Assembly: GCA_963627445.1 (NCBI GenBank)
Contig: CAVGBM010000083.1
Span: 1-20,120 of the forward strand
Direction of reading: 5' to 3'
Length of the DNA: 20,120 bases
Source: F23-B02 sp963627445
Lineage (GTDB): Bacteria; Bacillota; Clostridia; Oscillospirales; Oscillospiraceae
Position 1 is the first letter of the stretch, and every line of letters starts with the position of its first letter. This document shows, piece by piece, positions 1 to 6,683 of the stretch. The notes below the pieces were generated by a model that was not told where the DNA came from, ran no database searches, and was given only the letters and a program-made list of their open reading frames with translations. The position numbers were made by a program, and so were the translations under genes.

Positions 1-16
1 CCTCGCTATGCTCGTC

Positions 17-43
17 AAAAAGCCTGATAACTCAGGCATTTTT
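17..43. terminator. Hairpin terminator, probably bidirectional
   Basis: A 6-bp stem (GCCTGA at 22-27, TCAGGC at 32-37) with a TAAC loop is flanked by five A on the left and ATTTTT on the right, so it could end transcripts from either side. No gene belonging to it is visible inside the window; it probably closes a gene that lies before base 1. The following stretch (45-150) shows nothing I can assign. Confidence 0.6.
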
Positions 44-152
44 GATGGCTATAATTCAATTTGAGGCGGGACCTTGTCCCCCTCACGCTCCCCCTGCTGC
101 GTATTGGATTTTACTCGTCGTGTTTATTTTCCCTGGTTCCCTGACAGGCTGA

Positions 153-190
153 ATAATGCCGCTGACTTTGCTGTCAGCGGCATTATAATT
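153..190 (+). terminator. Strong hairpin terminator
   Basis: A perfect 14-bp stem (153-166 with 173-186) closes a 6-base loop and is followed by AATTTTTAAT. It lies just beyond the transporter terminator and points on the plus strand, so it probably serves a transcript that enters from the left. It could also block read-through antisense to the transporter. Confidence 0.65.
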
Positions 191-205
191 TTTAATAGGC
201 GTAAA

Positions 206-231
206 AAAGCAGCGGCAAATGCCGCTGCTTT
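206..231 (-). terminator. Terminator of the NSS transporter gene
   Basis: An 11-bp perfect stem (206-216 with 221-231, loop AAAT) begins about 10 bases after the transporter stop codon. On the minus strand it is followed by a run of T. This is a textbook intrinsic terminator for the minus-strand gene. Confidence 0.8.
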
Positions 232-241
232 GAAGTTGCTT

Positions 242-1675
242 TTAGAAGAAGTAAGTGGTGATCTGGCCGTAGAGAACGACGAGCATACCGATCGGGGTGA
301 TGAACTTGTAGCAGATGTTGAAGAAGGTCTTGCCCCAGAACTTGTGTCCGGAGGCTTCGCACTCTTCGACAACGAAGTCCATCTTCCAGATCCAGCCTAT
401 CGCAAACGCCATGATCATTGCGCCGATAGGCATCAACAAGCCTTCGGAGATCATGTCATAGAAGTCAAGCCAGCAGTCGTTCCAGCCCTTTACGGGGACA
501 TTCAACAGCTCTGCGGGAGTGGGCATAACTGCATTGCCTGCGAGACCTGCGCCGATACCGTCGAGTGCGTTGGGCAGTGCGAAGATAGCAACGAGGATGC
601 AGAAGATGATGACGATCTTGCGGCGGTTGGGAGCCTTGCCCTTCTCGACATTGCGGTCAACACGGGAGGAGGTCAGAGCCTCGAGCAGGGACATGGAAGA
701 AGAAATTGCTGCGATGAAAACGAGGAAGTAGAACAGGAAGCCCATGAGGTTGCCGATGAAGCCGCCCATGTTGTGGAATACCATCTGCATGGACTTGAAC
801 AGCAGGCCGGGGCCGCCGGTGGTGTTGCCATCGAGGAATGCGTAGCAAGCGGGCATAACGATCATGCCGGCCATGATAGCAACGAGGGTGTCCATGACAA
901 CGATAATGACTGCGTTCTTCTGGATCTTTTCCTTCTTGCTCAGGTAAGAGCCGTAGGTGATGATAGCGCCCATGCCGAGCGACAGCGAGAAGAACATCTG
1001 ACCTGCCGCAGTCTTGAGAACGCCGATAAAGTCCTTCTGCAGGGGCTCGAAGTTCACGCCGAACATGAACTGGTAGCCGCCCATTGCGCCGGGCTGAACG
1101 GCAACATAAACGATGATGATGATGAGCATTACGAACAGGCAAGGCATACCGATGTTGCAGAACTTCTCGATACCGCCGCCGATGCCTGCTGCAACGATGA
1201 AGGCGTTGATGAGGATGAATACGAGGGTCCAAATGACCATCTCGGTGCCGTTGGTGCTGAAGATGCCGAAGTAGGTGGAAATGTCGGTAACACCCCAGGT
1301 GTCAACACCGAACATAGCAAGCAGGTAGCCGCATGCGTAACGCATGACCATGCCGCCGAGGACCATGTAGAAGCAGAGGATCAGGAACGGGCAGGCAAGC
1401 GCCATGTAGCCGAGGAAGGTGAACTTCTTGCTCAGCTTGCGGTAAGCTGCGATGGGGCTCAGACCGGTCTTACGACCGATGACGAGCTCGCCGACCATAA
1501 CTGCCAGACCGATGAAAATTGCGAGAACGAGATAAACTACGAGGAATGCGAAACCGCCGTTAAGGCCCATTTTGTACGGGAAGCCCCAAATGTTGCCCAG
1601 ACCGACTGCTGAACCGACAGCAGCCATGATGAAGCCAAAATTGGAAGCAAATCCCTCACGATTTGTTTTTTCCAT
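242..1675 (-). CDS. Sodium-dependent transporter, neurotransmitter:sodium symporter (NSS/SNF) family
   Basis: This 477-residue membrane protein should use the sodium gradient to import an amino acid or related small amine across the cytoplasmic membrane. The family hallmark GSAVGLGNIWGFPY (residues 21-34) is the unwound helix 1 that holds sodium and substrate. The matching unwound helix 6 region is SLGMGAIITYGSY, near residues 231-243. I count about 11 hydrophobic helices, as in the bacterial 11-helix members MhsT and Tyt1, rather than the 12 of LeuT. The ATG is preceded on the minus strand by AGGAGAG at good spacing. It is a single-gene unit with its own promoter and terminator. The substrate cannot be read from sequence. 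The family call is secure. Confidence 0.95.
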   Translation of the reverse strand: MEKTNREGFASNFGFIMAAVGSAVGLGNIWGFPYKMGLNGGFAFLVVYLVLAIFIGLAVMVGELVIGRKTGLSPIAAYRKLSKKFTFLGYMALACPFLILCFYMVLGGMVMRYACGYLLAMFGVDTWGVTDISTYFGIFSTNGTEMVIWTLVFILINAFIVAAGIGGGIEKFCNIGMPCLFVMLIIIIVYVAVQPGAMGGYQFMFGVNFEPLQKDFIGVLKTAAGQMFFSLSLGMGAIITYGSYLSKKEKIQKNAVIIVVMDTLVAIMAGMIVMPACYAFLDGNTTGGPGLLFKSMQMVFHNMGGFIGNLMGFLFYFLVFIAAISSSMSLLEALTSSRVDRNVEKGKAPNRRKIVIIFCILVAIFALPNALDGIGAGLAGNAVMPTPAELLNVPVKGWNDCWLDFYDMISEGLLMPIGAMIMAFAIGWIWKMDFVVEECEASGHKFWGKTFFNICYKFITPIGMLVVLYGQITTYFF

Positions 1676-1779
1676 TACTTTCTCTCCTTTTGTGATTTAA
1701 ATACCTTTACCCGTGATGTCACGGAAACAACCCGGTGCGTGTTAATTTCAAATCAACAAGCCACCAAATTTATAAACCG

Positions 1780-1808
1780 ACTTTACACTATATTCACACT
1801 TTTTTCAA
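1780..1808 (-). promoter_or_regulatory. Putative promoter of the NSS transporter
   Basis: On the minus strand, TTGAAA (1808-1803) and TAAAGT (1785-1780) are separated by exactly 17 bases, about 105 bases upstream of the ATG. The same two hexamers with the same spacing occur upstream of pta (4316-4344). One copy of the 14-mer repeat (1790-1803) fills most of the spacer and overlaps the last base of the -35. Confidence 0.45.
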
Positions 1809-1887
1809 TACTTTTGAGCTGTTTAAATATTAACTTTTGCTTTAATTCGATAAAGTTTTATGCACTTTTGACAATATTCACACTTTT
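1790..1887. repeat. Pair of direct repeats ATATTCACACTTTT
   Basis: The identical 14-mer occurs at 1790-1803 and 1874-1887, 84 bases apart (about eight helical turns). The first copy lies between the putative -35 and -10 of the transporter promoter. A shorter relative, TTCACACT, occurs near 1986-1993. The arrangement looks like paired operator sites for an unknown regulator. Confidence 0.5.
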
Positions 1888-2064
1888 CATATGGGTATTA
1901 TGACTAATTATGGTGCTTTCCTGCTTTAAACCGTATTATCATTGCCAATTTGTTGGCAAGTTTTCCAGCCCAAATGTTAACGAAAATTCACACTCGTGTT
2001 AATTTCCTTTGCGCGCCCGGCGGACAATGTATTAATATTTTTTGTGAATTATTTCTTGCTGCAC

Positions 2065-2092
2065 TTGATTTTTTTAATTTATATTGTAAAAT
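2065..2092 (+). promoter_or_regulatory. Putative promoter of the phosphoribosyltransferase gene
   Basis: TTGATT (2065-2070) and TAAAAT (2087-2092) are separated by 16 bases. The start site should lie near 2099, giving a leader of about 65 bases. That leader contains GCCGTG/CACGGC (2114-2134) and the alternatives GGCAG-G-CTGCC (2132-2142) and CTGC-CAT-GCAG (2138-2148). Confidence 0.45.
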
Positions 2093-2165
2093 AAGAATGT
2101 TTTTACTACGGTCGCCGTGTCCGCTAATCACGGCAGGCTGCCATGCAGCAGAATGGAGATATAAA

Positions 2166-2726
2166 ATGACTTACGAAATGGACATTGCCGGCTTAAAGCG
2201 CGAGCTTCCCCTGTGCAAGGTCACCGACGACCTGTACATCGGAGCATTTGTCATGTTCGGCGATGTTGAGCTCACCGTACACTGCGCAGCAGAGCTTTTA
2301 AAGCGTGCACCCGAGTATGACTACATAATCGCTCCCGAGGCAAAGGCCATTCCCCTGCTTTATGAGATGGCTCGTCAGAGCGGCGCCGAGAAGTACTTCC
2401 TCGCAAGAAAGGTCCCCAAGGCCTACATGACCGGCGTTTTTGAGGTCTCCGTCAAGTCCATCACCACCATGAGCGTGCAGAGACTTATCATCGACACCGC
2501 AGACGCAGAGCTTATAAAGGGCAAGCGCATGCTCATCGTTGACGATGTCATTTCCACCGGCGAGAGCCTGCGTGCGATGGAAAAGCTCGTCACCGCAGCC
2601 GGCGGCATCATCGTCGGCAGAATGGCAGTCCTCGCCGAGGGCGACGCTGCCGACAGAGACGATATCATCACTCTCGCTCCCCTGCCCGTGTTCAATCCCG
2701 ACGGCACAGTCAAGGAAAGAAAGTAA
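2166..2726 (+). CDS. Adenine phosphoribosyltransferase-like protein (type I PRTase fold)
   Basis: The 186-residue protein belongs to the APRT/xanthine PRTase group, which joins a purine base to PRPP to make a nucleotide. The PRPP loop is clear: MLIVDDVISTGES at residues 122-134. A segment resembling the APRT hood and flexible region lies around residues 53-90 (IIAPEAKAIPLL, then ARKVPKAYMTG). I chose the ATG at 2166 because GGAG (2155-2158) sits 7 bases ahead; in-frame codons further upstream lack a ribosome site and translate to non-conserved sequence. Length fits the family (about 170-190). True APRT is possible, but the base specificity cannot be settled by eye, so no symbol is given. It ends in a terminator shared with the convergent tadA. 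Confidence 0.85.
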   Translation: MTYEMDIAGLKRELPLCKVTDDLYIGAFVMFGDVELTVHCAAELLKRAPEYDYIIAPEAKAIPLLYEMARQSGAEKYFLARKVPKAYMTGVFEVSVKSITTMSVQRLIIDTADAELIKGKRMLIVDDVISTGESLRAMEKLVTAAGGIIVGRMAVLAEGDAADRDDIITLAPLPVFNPDGTVKERK

Positions 2727-2737
2727 TTTTAAAAAGC

Positions 2738-2770
2738 AAAAACGGACTCCCTATTTGGGAGTCCGTTTTT
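2738..2770. terminator. Bidirectional terminator shared by the PRTase gene and tadA
   Basis: A perfect 14-bp stem (2738-2751 with 2757-2770) has A and T runs at its feet, so it works in both directions. The last codons and stop of tadA (TAG at 2753-2751) overlap the loop and right arm, so the hairpin is partly coding. Confidence 0.85.
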
Positions 2771-3206
2771 CACTAAAAAAGCTTTTTAATAATTCCGCCG
2801 ACTGCTGCGCCTTAACGCCGCCGAACACCGCCGGCTTGTGGCCGTAGCGCTCCTCAAAAAGATTTATCACGCTGCCGCAGGAGCCTGTGTTCTCGTCCTT
2901 TGCGCCGAACACGACGGTCGGTATCCGTGAATTTATGATCCCGCCTGCGCACATGGGGCAGGGCTCGAGCGTGACGAATATCGTGCAGCCGCTCAAGCGC
3001 CAGTCGCCGACTGCGTCACAGGCCATGCGTATGGCCTCTATCTCGGCGTGAGCCGAGGCATCGTGCGCCTCCTCCCGGCGGTTTCGCCCGCTGCCGATAA
3101 TTTTGCCGTTTGCGTCCGCTATCACGCAGCCGACCGGCACCTCGCCTGCGTCGCCTGCCTCACGGGCAAGCGCGAGCGCAAGCTCCATATATTCTTCCCT
3201 GTCCAT
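2751..3206 (-). CDS. tadA: tRNA-specific adenosine deaminase
   Basis: TadA deaminates adenosine 34 to inosine in the anticodon of tRNA-Arg(ACG), allowing wobble decoding. The zinc-dependent cytidine/deoxycytidylate deaminase fold is clear: the catalytic motif HAE is at residues 53-55 and PCPMC at 82-86 (zinc ligands His53, Cys83, Cys86; proton shuttle Glu55). The 151-residue length is normal. The ATG is preceded by AGAGGTGA. The gene lies 17 bases after the pta terminator hairpin, so it may be transcribed from pta read-through or from its own start. The C-terminal residues KRTPK are encoded inside the shared terminator stem. Free nucleoside or guanine deaminases are relatives, but the motif spacing fits TadA best. 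Confidence 0.93.
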   Translation of the reverse strand: MDREEYMELALALAREAGDAGEVPVGCVIADANGKIIGSGRNRREEAHDASAHAEIEAIRMACDAVGDWRLSGCTIFVTLEPCPMCAGGIINSRIPTVVFGAKDENTGSCGSVINLFEERYGHKPAVFGGVKAQQSAELLKSFFSEKRTPK

Positions 3207-3221
3207 TAGTCACCTCTTGCA

Positions 3222-3250
3222 AAACAGGCAGAGCATCGCTCTGCCTGTTT
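3222..3250 (-). terminator. Terminator after pta
   Basis: A perfect 13-bp stem (3222-3234 with 3238-3250) with a 3-base loop lies just after the pta stop codon on the minus strand. It is followed by only four T and then directly by the tadA ribosome site. Some read-through into tadA is therefore likely. Confidence 0.7.
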
Positions 3251-3269
3251 CATTATTATATGGTACCTA

Positions 3270-4268
3270 TTACTTGAGTGCTGCGGTGATGATGGACATC
3301 TGGTAAACTTCCTCGGCATTGCAGCCGCGGCTCAGGTCGTTGATAGGAGCATTCAGGCCCTGGAGAATAGGACCGTATGCTGCGAAGCCGCCAAGGCGTG
3401 CTGCGATCTTATATCCGATGTTGCCGGACTGGATCTCGGGGAAGATAAAGGTGTTTGCATAGCCTGCAACGGGGCTGCCGGGGAACTTGAGCTGGCCGAC
3501 AACGGGAGAAACGGCAGCGTCAAACTGCATCTCGCCGTCGAGCTTGAGCTCGGGAGCGAGCTTCTTTGCTTCCTCGGTGGCGTTGCGAACGAGGTCGACA
3601 TTTGCGCCCTTGCCGCTGCCCTTGGTGGAGTAAGACAGCATTGCGACCTTCGGGTCGATGCCGAAGACCTTTGCGGTCTCAGCAGTTGCAACTGCGACCT
3701 CTGCCAGCTTCTGAGCTGCGGTAAAGGTAACATTGCCTTCCTTGTCGACGGTGTCCTGATAATCGATGTTGATTGCGCAGTCGCCCATTGCGAGGGTCTC
3801 GTCGCCGCGGATCATGATAAAGCAGGAGGACACGAGGTGTGCGCCCTTCTTGGTCTTAACGAGCTGAAGTGCGGGGCGAACGGTGTCAGCGGTGGAATAA
3901 GTCGCGCCGCCGAGCAGGCAGTCTGCAACGCCCATCTTGACGAGCATGGTGCCAAAGTAGTTGCCCTTGGAAAGAGCTGCGCGGCAATCCTCGGCGCTCA
4001 TCTTGCCCTTACGCAGAGCAACCATTTCCTCGACCATTGCGTCCATGCCCTCGTAGGTCAGGGGATCGAGAATTTCAAGGCCGTCGATATCAAAGCCGCC
4101 CTTTGCAGCTGCTGCCTTGACCTCATCGACATTGCCGACGAGAATGGGGGTCAGGAAGCCTTCCTTTTTGAGTCTTGCAGCAGACTCGAGTATGCGTGCA
4201 TCGTGGCCTTCGGTGTAAACGATCTTGCGGGGATCATTCTTCAGAATTTCAACGAGATTTTCAAACAT
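3270..4268 (-). CDS. pta: Phosphate acetyltransferase
   Basis: Pta interconverts acetyl-CoA plus phosphate with acetyl phosphate plus CoA. With acetate kinase it forms the main ATP-yielding acetate route of fermenting Clostridia. The 332-residue protein starts MFENLVEIL and shows the family core throughout, including YTEGHDARILESAARL near residue 17 and the C-terminal PVVGQLKFPGSP, GNIGYKIAARLGG and GPILQGLNAPINDLSRG. Length matches the short single-domain Pta of Firmicutes, without the regulatory N-terminal domains of the enterobacterial enzyme. The ATG at 4268 is preceded by GGAGGA; a longer frame upstream lacks such a site. No ackA lies in the window. It is divergent from the XRE-lepA unit and may share its regulator. 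Phosphate butyryltransferase is a relative, but the sequence reads as Pta. Confidence 0.95.
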   Translation of the reverse strand: MFENLVEILKNDPRKIVYTEGHDARILESAARLKKEGFLTPILVGNVDEVKAAAAKGGFDIDGLEILDPLTYEGMDAMVEEMVALRKGKMSAEDCRAALSKGNYFGTMLVKMGVADCLLGGATYSTADTVRPALQLVKTKKGAHLVSSCFIMIRGDETLAMGDCAINIDYQDTVDKEGNVTFTAAQKLAEVAVATAETAKVFGIDPKVAMLSYSTKGSGKGANVDLVRNATEEAKKLAPELKLDGEMQFDAAVSPVVGQLKFPGSPVAGYANTFIFPEIQSGNIGYKIAARLGGFAAYGPILQGLNAPINDLSRGCNAEEVYQMSIITAALK

Positions 4269-4315
4269 TTTTAATTTTCCTCCATATTTGCATCTTGTGC
4301 TAATATTCCTATAAG

Positions 4316-4344
4316 ACTTTATCACTACTGCGAAAATTTTTCAA
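4316..4344 (-). promoter_or_regulatory. Putative pta promoter
   Basis: On the minus strand, TTGAAA (4344-4339) and TAAAGT (4321-4316) are 17 bases apart, giving a leader of about 40 bases. Its spacer contains ACTGCGAAA (4327-4335, plus-strand reading). The same 9-mer sits in the spacer of the opposing promoter. Confidence 0.5.
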
Positions 4345-4379
4345 GTATTTAGACCTATTTCTATTTACAAACTGCGAAA
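4327..4379. promoter_or_regulatory. Candidate operator pair ACTGCGAAA in the pta/XRE divergent region
   Basis: The 9-mer ACTGCGAAA occurs at 4327-4335 and 4371-4379 in the same orientation, 44 bases apart (about four helical turns). One copy lies in the spacer of the pta promoter and the other in the spacer of the XRE-lepA promoter. The adjacent XRE-type protein is the obvious candidate binder, but this is inference. Confidence 0.4.
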
Positions 4380-4392
4380 TGGCGGATATAAT
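4364..4392 (+). promoter_or_regulatory. Promoter of the XRE regulator-lepA unit
   Basis: TTTACA (4364-4369) and a perfect TATAAT (4387-4392) are 17 bases apart. The start site should be near 4399. ACAAACTG occurs at 4367-4374 and again at 4395-4402, and the second copy extends to TACAAACTGTA (4394-4404), a string also found just after the -10 of the SEDS gene promoter (9044-9054). TACAA and TTGTA (4394-4398, 4410-4414) form an inverted pair over the start site. Confidence 0.7.
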
Positions 4393-4427
4393 ATACAAAC
4401 TGTAATCACTTGTACGGAGATATTTAA

Positions 4428-4742
4428 ATGGAGAATCAGAAAACTTTCGCAAAAAACCTGTCCGAATTAAGACGCAGAATCGGACTGAGCCAGCGCAAGG
4501 CGGCCGCCGACCTTAAAATCAGTCAGGCGCTGCTGAGCCACTACGAAAACGGCGCCCGTGAACCGGGGCTGGGCTTCGTGTGCCGCGTGTGCGATTATTA
4601 TAATGTTACCGCCGACTATCTGCTCGGCCGATCGTCCAACCCCAACGGCATCGACCGCAGCGCCGATGTCGCCAAGGCGTTCATCGGCGAGCTGAGGGTG
4701 CTTGCAAACAAGGCCGAGGCTGCGCTGGAGGAATTGCTGTGA
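4428..4742 (+). CDS. XRE-family helix-turn-helix regulator, coupled to lepA
   Basis: The 104-residue protein has a Cro/C1-type helix-turn-helix at about residues 7-66 (FAKNLSELRRRIGLSQRKAA, then ISQALLSHYENGAREPG, YYNVTADYLLGRSS). A short predicted helical tail of about 30 residues may help it pair. The pattern is that of small autoregulatory repressors. The ATG follows CGGAGA at suitable spacing and a strong promoter. Its stop codon overlaps the GTG of lepA (GTGA, 4 bases), which suggests translational coupling. In many Firmicutes lepA is instead grouped with heat-shock or coproporphyrinogen genes, so a regulator here is unusual. Ligand and targets are unknown; self-control and control of the divergent pta are plausible. 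Confidence 0.9.
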   Translation: MENQKTFAKNLSELRRRIGLSQRKAAADLKISQALLSHYENGAREPGLGFVCRVCDYYNVTADYLLGRSSNPNGIDRSADVAKAFIGELRVLANKAEAALEELL

Positions 4743-6544
4743 TAAATCAGGATCATATCAGGAACTTTTCGATAATCGCTCACATCGACCACGGCAAGTC
4801 GACGCTTTCCGACAGGCTCATCGAGCTGTGCGGTGCGGTCGAGGAGCGCATCATGGAGGATCAGATCCTCGACAACATGGATCTTGAGCGTGAGCGCGGC
4901 ATCACCATCAAGGCACGAGCCGTCGGCCTAAACTACAAGGCCAAGGACGGCGAGACCTATGTGCTGAACCTCATCGACACCCCGGGTCATGTCGACTTCA
5001 ACTACGAGGTCAGCCGCTCGCTGGCAGCATGCGAGGGTGCGGTGCTCGTTGTCGATGCATCTCAGGGCGTTGAGGCGCAGACGCTTGCAAACACCTACCT
5101 TGCTCTGGACGCAGACCTTGAGATACTCCCCGTCATCAACAAGATAGATCTCCCCGCCGCCGACCCCGAGCGGGTCAAGCACGAGATAGAGGATATCATC
5201 GGCATCCTCGCCATGGATGCGCCCGAGATAAGCGCCAAAAACGGCATAAACGTCGAGGCCGTGCTTGACGATATCGTGAACAATGTCCCCGCCCCCAGCG
5301 GCGACCCCGATGCGCCGCTTAAAGCGCTCGTCTTTGACAGCATATATGATACTTATCGCGGCGTTATCGTCTTTATGCGCCTTGTCGACGGCAAGATACG
5401 CAAGGACACGGAGGTGCTTTTGAAGTCCACCGGCGCGCGCTACAAGGTGCTCGAGGTCGGGCATATGCGTCCCATCGGTCTCGAGCCCTGCGCCGAGCTC
5501 TCCGCCGGCGATGTCGGATATTTCACCGCCAGCATCAAAAATGTCGCCGACACGCAGGTGGGCGACACCGTGACCGAGGCATTGAGGCCCTGTGCCGAAG
5601 CTCTGCCCGGCTACCGTCCCGCCCGTGCGATGGTCTACTGCGGCATATACACCGAGGACGGCAGCAAGTACCCCGACCTGCGTGATGCGCTGGAAAAGCT
5701 CCAGCTCAACGATGCTTCCCTGTCGTTTGAGCCGGAAAGCTCGGTCGCACTCGGCTTCGGCTTCCGCTGCGGCTTCCTCGGGATGCTGCACATGGAGGTC
5801 ATACAGGAGCGCTTGGAGCGTGAGTTTGACCTTGAGCTCGTCACCACCCTGCCGAGCGTCATTTATAAGGTCGTCAAAACAGACGGCAGCGTCGTCATGG
5901 TCGATAACCCGCATAATTACCCCGATCCTGCGAACATTGAGCACGCCGAGGAGCCGTATGTCAAGGTGTCGATCATCACGCCCAACGACTATGTCGGCAA
6001 CATCATGCCCCTGTGTCAGGACAGGCGCGGCGAGTACAAGGACATGCAGTATCTTGACTCGAACCTCGTGGAGCTTCGCTACGACATGCCGCTAAACGAG
6101 ATAATCTACGACTTTTTCGACACCCTCAAGGCTCGCACAAAGGGCTACGCCTCGCTCGACTATGAGCTGAGCGAATATAAGCCGTCAGAGCTTGTGAAGG
6201 TCGACCTTCTGCTAAACGGCGATCAGGTCGATGCCCTCAGCTTCATTGCGCACAAGGACAAAGCCTACGCCCGTGCAAGGAAGCTTTGCGAAAAGCTCAA
6301 GGACAACATCCCCCGCCAGCTTTTTGAGGTGCCCATTCAGGCTGCCATCGGCGGCAAGATAATCGCCCGTGAGACGGTCAAGGCCATGCGCAAGGATGTC
6401 CTCGCAAAGTGCTACGGCGGCGATATCACCCGTAAAAAGAAGCTTTTGGAGAAGCAGAAAGAGGGCAAAAAGAAGATGCGCCAGCTCGGCACGGTCTCCA
6501 TCCCGACCGAAGCCTTCCTCGCCGTCCTCAAGCTCGATGAATAA
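4739..6544 (+). CDS. lepA: Elongation factor 4 (back-translocating ribosomal GTPase)
   Basis: LepA/EF4 is a ribosome-associated translational GTPase that acts on elongating or initiating ribosomes, mainly under stress. GTPase motifs are intact: G1 AHIDHGKST (14-22), G2 RGITI (53-57), G3 DTPGH (80-84) and G4 NKID (134-137). The LepA-specific C-terminal domain is present and ends with the conserved RQLGTVSIPTEAFLAVLK. At 601 residues it has the normal length. I accept the GTG at 4739 because GGAGG (4727-4731) is 7 bases ahead and the protein then begins in register with known LepA N-termini. It overlaps the upstream regulator by 4 bases and ends at a hairpin terminator. Confidence 0.98.
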   Translation: MINQDHIRNFSIIAHIDHGKSTLSDRLIELCGAVEERIMEDQILDNMDLERERGITIKARAVGLNYKAKDGETYVLNLIDTPGHVDFNYEVSRSLAACEGAVLVVDASQGVEAQTLANTYLALDADLEILPVINKIDLPAADPERVKHEIEDIIGILAMDAPEISAKNGINVEAVLDDIVNNVPAPSGDPDAPLKALVFDSIYDTYRGVIVFMRLVDGKIRKDTEVLLKSTGARYKVLEVGHMRPIGLEPCAELSAGDVGYFTASIKNVADTQVGDTVTEALRPCAEALPGYRPARAMVYCGIYTEDGSKYPDLRDALEKLQLNDASLSFEPESSVALGFGFRCGFLGMLHMEVIQERLEREFDLELVTTLPSVIYKVVKTDGSVVMVDNPHNYPDPANIEHAEEPYVKVSIITPNDYVGNIMPLCQDRRGEYKDMQYLDSNLVELRYDMPLNEIIYDFFDTLKARTKGYASLDYELSEYKPSELVKVDLLLNGDQVDALSFIAHKDKAYARARKLCEKLKDNIPRQLFEVPIQAAIGGKIIARETVKAMRKDVLAKCYGGDITRKKKLLEKQKEGKKKMRQLGTVSIPTEAFLAVLKLDE

Positions 6545-6551
6545 AAATTCT

Positions 6552-6577
6552 GCCCACTGTGCGTTTGCACGGTGGGC
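6552..6577 (+). terminator. Terminator of lepA, first copy of a 31-base repeat
   Basis: An 11-bp stem with one G-T pair (6552-6562 with 6567-6577) and a GTTT loop follows the lepA stop by 7 bases. There is no strong T run after it on the plus strand. Bases 6550-6580 are identical to 7071-7101 after the next gene. Confidence 0.7.
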
Positions 6578-6603
6578 ATTGTTATGTCTCCAATAATTAT
6601 CGA

Positions 6604-6632
6604 TTGACATTCGAATAGCCCGGTGCTATCAT
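6604..6632 (+). promoter_or_regulatory. Promoter of the tautomerase gene
   Basis: A perfect TTGACA (6604-6609) and TATCAT (6627-6632) are 17 bases apart, just after the lepA terminator. The leader is about 45 bases and carries the AAGGAG site. Confidence 0.75.
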
Positions 6633-6683
6633 GTTAATATTGCGTTAAGAATAGCGCAGAAATATAAACAAAGGAGTAACATT

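Larger units (their letters stand above)
1676..2165. other. AT-rich divergent intergenic region (490 bases)
   Basis: I see no credible coding frame here; the open frame running from 1950 into the phosphoribosyltransferase lacks a ribosome site and is a read-in extension. The region contains the minus-strand promoter of the transporter and the plus-strand promoter of the phosphoribosyltransferase. It also holds a repeated 14-mer (1790 and 1874) and a small inverted repeat, CCGTGA-TG-TCACGG (1711-1724), in the transporter leader. The phosphoribosyltransferase leader (2114-2148) holds small, mutually exclusive hairpins. I found no recognisable purine or glycine riboswitch. Confidence 0.6.

Noticed and set aside
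61..120. Short minus-strand peptide (about 20 codons ending QIEL) at the left edge
   Set aside because: It has an in-frame stop just upstream and no start or ribosome site; it may be old coding debris but cannot be supported.
74..1612. Long plus-strand open frame (512 codons) opposite the transporter
   Set aside because: It is antisense to the clear NSS transporter, very rich in Asp/Glu/His/Ala from mirrored membrane codons, and has no ribosome site.
1950..2165. N-terminal extension of the phosphoribosyltransferase
   Set aside because: The ATG at 2166 has a good GGAG site and lies downstream of the promoter at 2065-2092; the extension would start upstream of that promoter.
2099..2165. Purine-type riboswitch before the phosphoribosyltransferase
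   Set aside because: The leader is only about 65 bases and lacks the conserved three-way-junction core; only small alternative hairpins are present.
4928..5944. 338-codon minus-strand frame inside lepA
   Set aside because: It is a shadow of lepA codon bias; no start signal, and the lepA protein is complete and conserved.
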